Shown here piece after piece: positions 63,012 to 64,000 of a DNA stretch of 64,000 nucleotides; the stretch's first letter is position 1; each line of letters begins with the position of its first letter. Source of the DNA: Phreatobacter aquaticus (GTDB taxonomy: Bacteria; Pseudomonadota; Alphaproteobacteria; Rhizobiales; Phreatobacteraceae); NCBI RefSeq assembly GCF_005160265.1, contig NZ_CP039865.1, forward strand, positions 1,016,828 to 1,080,827, written 5' to 3'. Position numbers and translations under genes: made by a program. The notes beneath the pieces are model-generated. The model was given only the letters and a program-made list of their open reading frames with translations. It did no database searches and was not told the origin of the DNA.

Positions 63012-63785
63012 CTAGGCCTGCGTCCCGTTCAGCGGGTTCTCCGGGTCCCAGCCATAGCGCAGCGTCTCGAAGCGCATGGCGCGCGTGTCGATCATCAGGA
63101 GGCGGCCGACCAGGCCCTCGCCGAAGCCGACGATCTCGCGGATCACCTCCAGCGCCATCATCGAGCCGACAATGCCTGTCAGCGCGCCGAGCACGCCGGC
63201 CTCCGCGCAGGCCGGCACCGTGCCGGGCGGCGGTGCATCCGGGAACAGGCAGCGATAGGTCGGGTTGGGCTTGCCGTTGGGGCCCGTCTCGTGCGGGCGG
63301 AGCGTCGTCAGCGTCGCGTCGAAAATGCCGACCGCAGCCGTGATCAGCGGCTTCGCCTCATGGAAACAGGCGTCGGAGACGGCATAGCGGGTGGCGAAAT
63401 TGTCGGAGCCGTCGACCACGATGTCGTAGGCGCGGACGAGATCGCGGGCATTCGCCTCGGTCAGCCGGGTGACATGGCCGACAACCTCGACATGGGGATT
63501 GAGCCGGCGCACCGCATTGGCGGCACTCTCGGTCTTCAGCCGGTCGACATCCTCGGTGCGGTGGATCACCTGCCGCTGCAGGTTCGACAGCGCGACCGCG
63601 TCGTCATCGACGATGCCGATCGTGCCGATGCCCGCCGCCGCGAGATAGAGGATCAGCGGCGCGCCGAGCCCGCCGGCCCCGATCACCAGAACCCGCGCCT
63701 TGCCGAGCTTCTGCTGACCTGGACCGCCCACCTCGCGCAGCACGATGTGGCGGGCATAGCGCTCCAGCTCGTCGGCGGACAGCAT
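63012..63785 (-). CDS. moeB: MoeB/ThiF-family adenylyltransferase
   Basis: A 257-aa E1-like enzyme that adenylates the C-terminus of a small sulfur-carrier protein (MoaD or ThiS). Residues 1-60 give RYARHIVLREVGGPGQQKL and the ATP loop GAGGLGAP. The DGSDNFATRY block and the crossover segment CLFPDAPPPGTVPACAEAGV are present. The two CxxC zinc pairs of classic MoeB are lost: only one Cys remains in TYRCLF, and no late CxxC exists. The start shares one base with the stop of the upstream gene (TGATG). Confidence 0.87.
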   Translation of the reverse strand: MLSADELERYARHIVLREVGGPGQQKLGKARVLVIGAGGLGAPLILYLAAAGIGTIGIVDDDAVALSNLQRQVIHRTEDVDRLKTESAANAVRRLNPHVEVVGHVTRLTEANARDLVRAYDIVVDGSDNFATRYAVSDACFHEAKPLITAAVGIFDATLTTLRPHETGPNGKPNPTYRCLFPDAPPPGTVPACAEAGVLGALTGIVGSMMALEVIREIVGFGEGLVGRLLMIDTRAMRFETLRYGWDPENPLNGTQA

Positions 63786-64000
63786 CAATCGATGCTCAAG
63801 CCGAGCGACTGGCGCACGCGGGCGCGCACCGCATGGCCGTCGCGGGTCGGCAGCACGCGCTCGCGCTCGTGGGAATCGATCTTCACGATGGCGACGCAGG
63901 GCCCATCGCCGGCGTTCTGGATGCGCACCGACAGGCGGTTCACCTCGTCCATGCCTTCGATGACGCGGGTGTCGGCAATGCCCGAGGCCTTGGCGATGGC
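63785..64000 (-). CDS. C-terminus of a probable thiamine-diphosphate-dependent enzyme (partial)
   Basis: The last 71 codons of a minus-strand gene running off the right edge, ending in LGLSID. The stretch IVKIDSHERERVLPTRDG followed by RARVRQSLG looks like the C-terminal tail of phosphonopyruvate/sulfopyruvate decarboxylase-like TPP proteins. With so little sequence the family call is tentative. It is coupled to moeB through TGATG. Confidence 0.5.
   Translation of the reverse strand, partial: AIAKASGIADTRVIEGMDEVNRLSVRIQNAGDGPCVAIVKIDSHERERVLPTRDGHAVRARVRQSLGLSID

Overview
The window is GC-rich chromosomal DNA that looks like an alphaproteobacterium of the Hyphomicrobiales (Rhizobiales) type. 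Supporting signs are an NdvA/ChvA-type beta-glucan exporter, a hisZ-hisG pair with a long (327 aa) HisG, an Lrp-type regulator divergent from putA, glcDEF, and TTAACC (CtrA-like) motifs. The genus cannot be fixed from this sequence alone. I see no rRNA, tRNA, CRISPR array, insertion sequence or phage gene. Most of the window is ordinary metabolic and envelope genes.

Layout. 0-2.3 kb: a NitT/TauT-type ABC importer (solute-binding protein cut by the window edge, ATPase, permease). 2.4-4.8 kb: a YggT protein, a DUF167 protein fused to a secretory tail, a HisE-like pyrophosphohydrolase and an EamA transporter. 4.8-8.5 kb: putA and a divergent Lrp/AsnC regulator. 8.5-11.2 kb: a small Ala-rich protein whose start abuts a perfect 12-bp inverted repeat, then a penicillin-amidase-family acylase. 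11.4-21.3 kb: a compact nucleoside uptake and salvage operon (BMP-type binding protein, metallo-beta-lactamase-fold hydrolase, double ATPase, two permeases, cdd, purine nucleoside phosphorylase, deoC, deoA, deoB), followed by ndvA. 23.2-30.3 kb: envelope genes (secreted ClpP-fold protein, CtpA protease, EnvC-like activator, L,D-transpeptidase) with a fumarylacetoacetase/hydratase-family enzyme and an orphan CheZ. 30.5-35.4 kb: an omega-amino-acid aminotransferase, glutathione-dependent formaldehyde dehydrogenase, TerC, an unassigned 2OG-Fe(II) oxygenase and a small cytochrome c. 35.5-41.2 kb: an M20 ureido/amido hydrolase, a small RTX protein, two glutathione S-transferases and a PHA synthase. 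41.4-49.4 kb: a five-PAS GGDEF-EAL protein, a large MscS channel and a secreted protein of unknown role. 49.4-50.5 kb: a 1.1-kb stretch with no gene I can support. 50.5-59.2 kb: a small secreted protein, uraD, an SH3 lipoprotein, a glyoxylate/hydroxypyruvate reductase, a MAPEG protein, glcFED and a LysR regulator. 59.3-64 kb: hisZ-hisG, a conserved small protein, azlCD, a MoeB-like adenylyltransferase and the end of a probable TPP enzyme.

How the genes work together. The nucleoside operon forms a closed route: import, deamination of cytidine, phosphorolysis of purine and pyrimidine nucleosides, pentose 1-phosphate to 5-phosphate by DeoB, and DeoC cleavage to acetaldehyde and glyceraldehyde 3-phosphate. 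Glycolate oxidase and the glyoxylate reductase sit in one neighbourhood with uraD, a ureide-pathway gene; the M20 hydrolase, if it acts on allantoate, would feed the same glyoxylate pool. CtpA and EnvC overlap by 4 nt and probably act together on peptidoglycan at the envelope.

The least expected signals are the DUF167-secretory fusion, the metallo-hydrolase inside the nucleoside ABC operon, the strong dyads at 8743-8777 and 58004-58143, the TTAACC cluster between cheZ and the L,D-transpeptidase gene, and the large empty region at 49.4-50.5 kb. I did not find a clear new multi-gene defence or mobile system.
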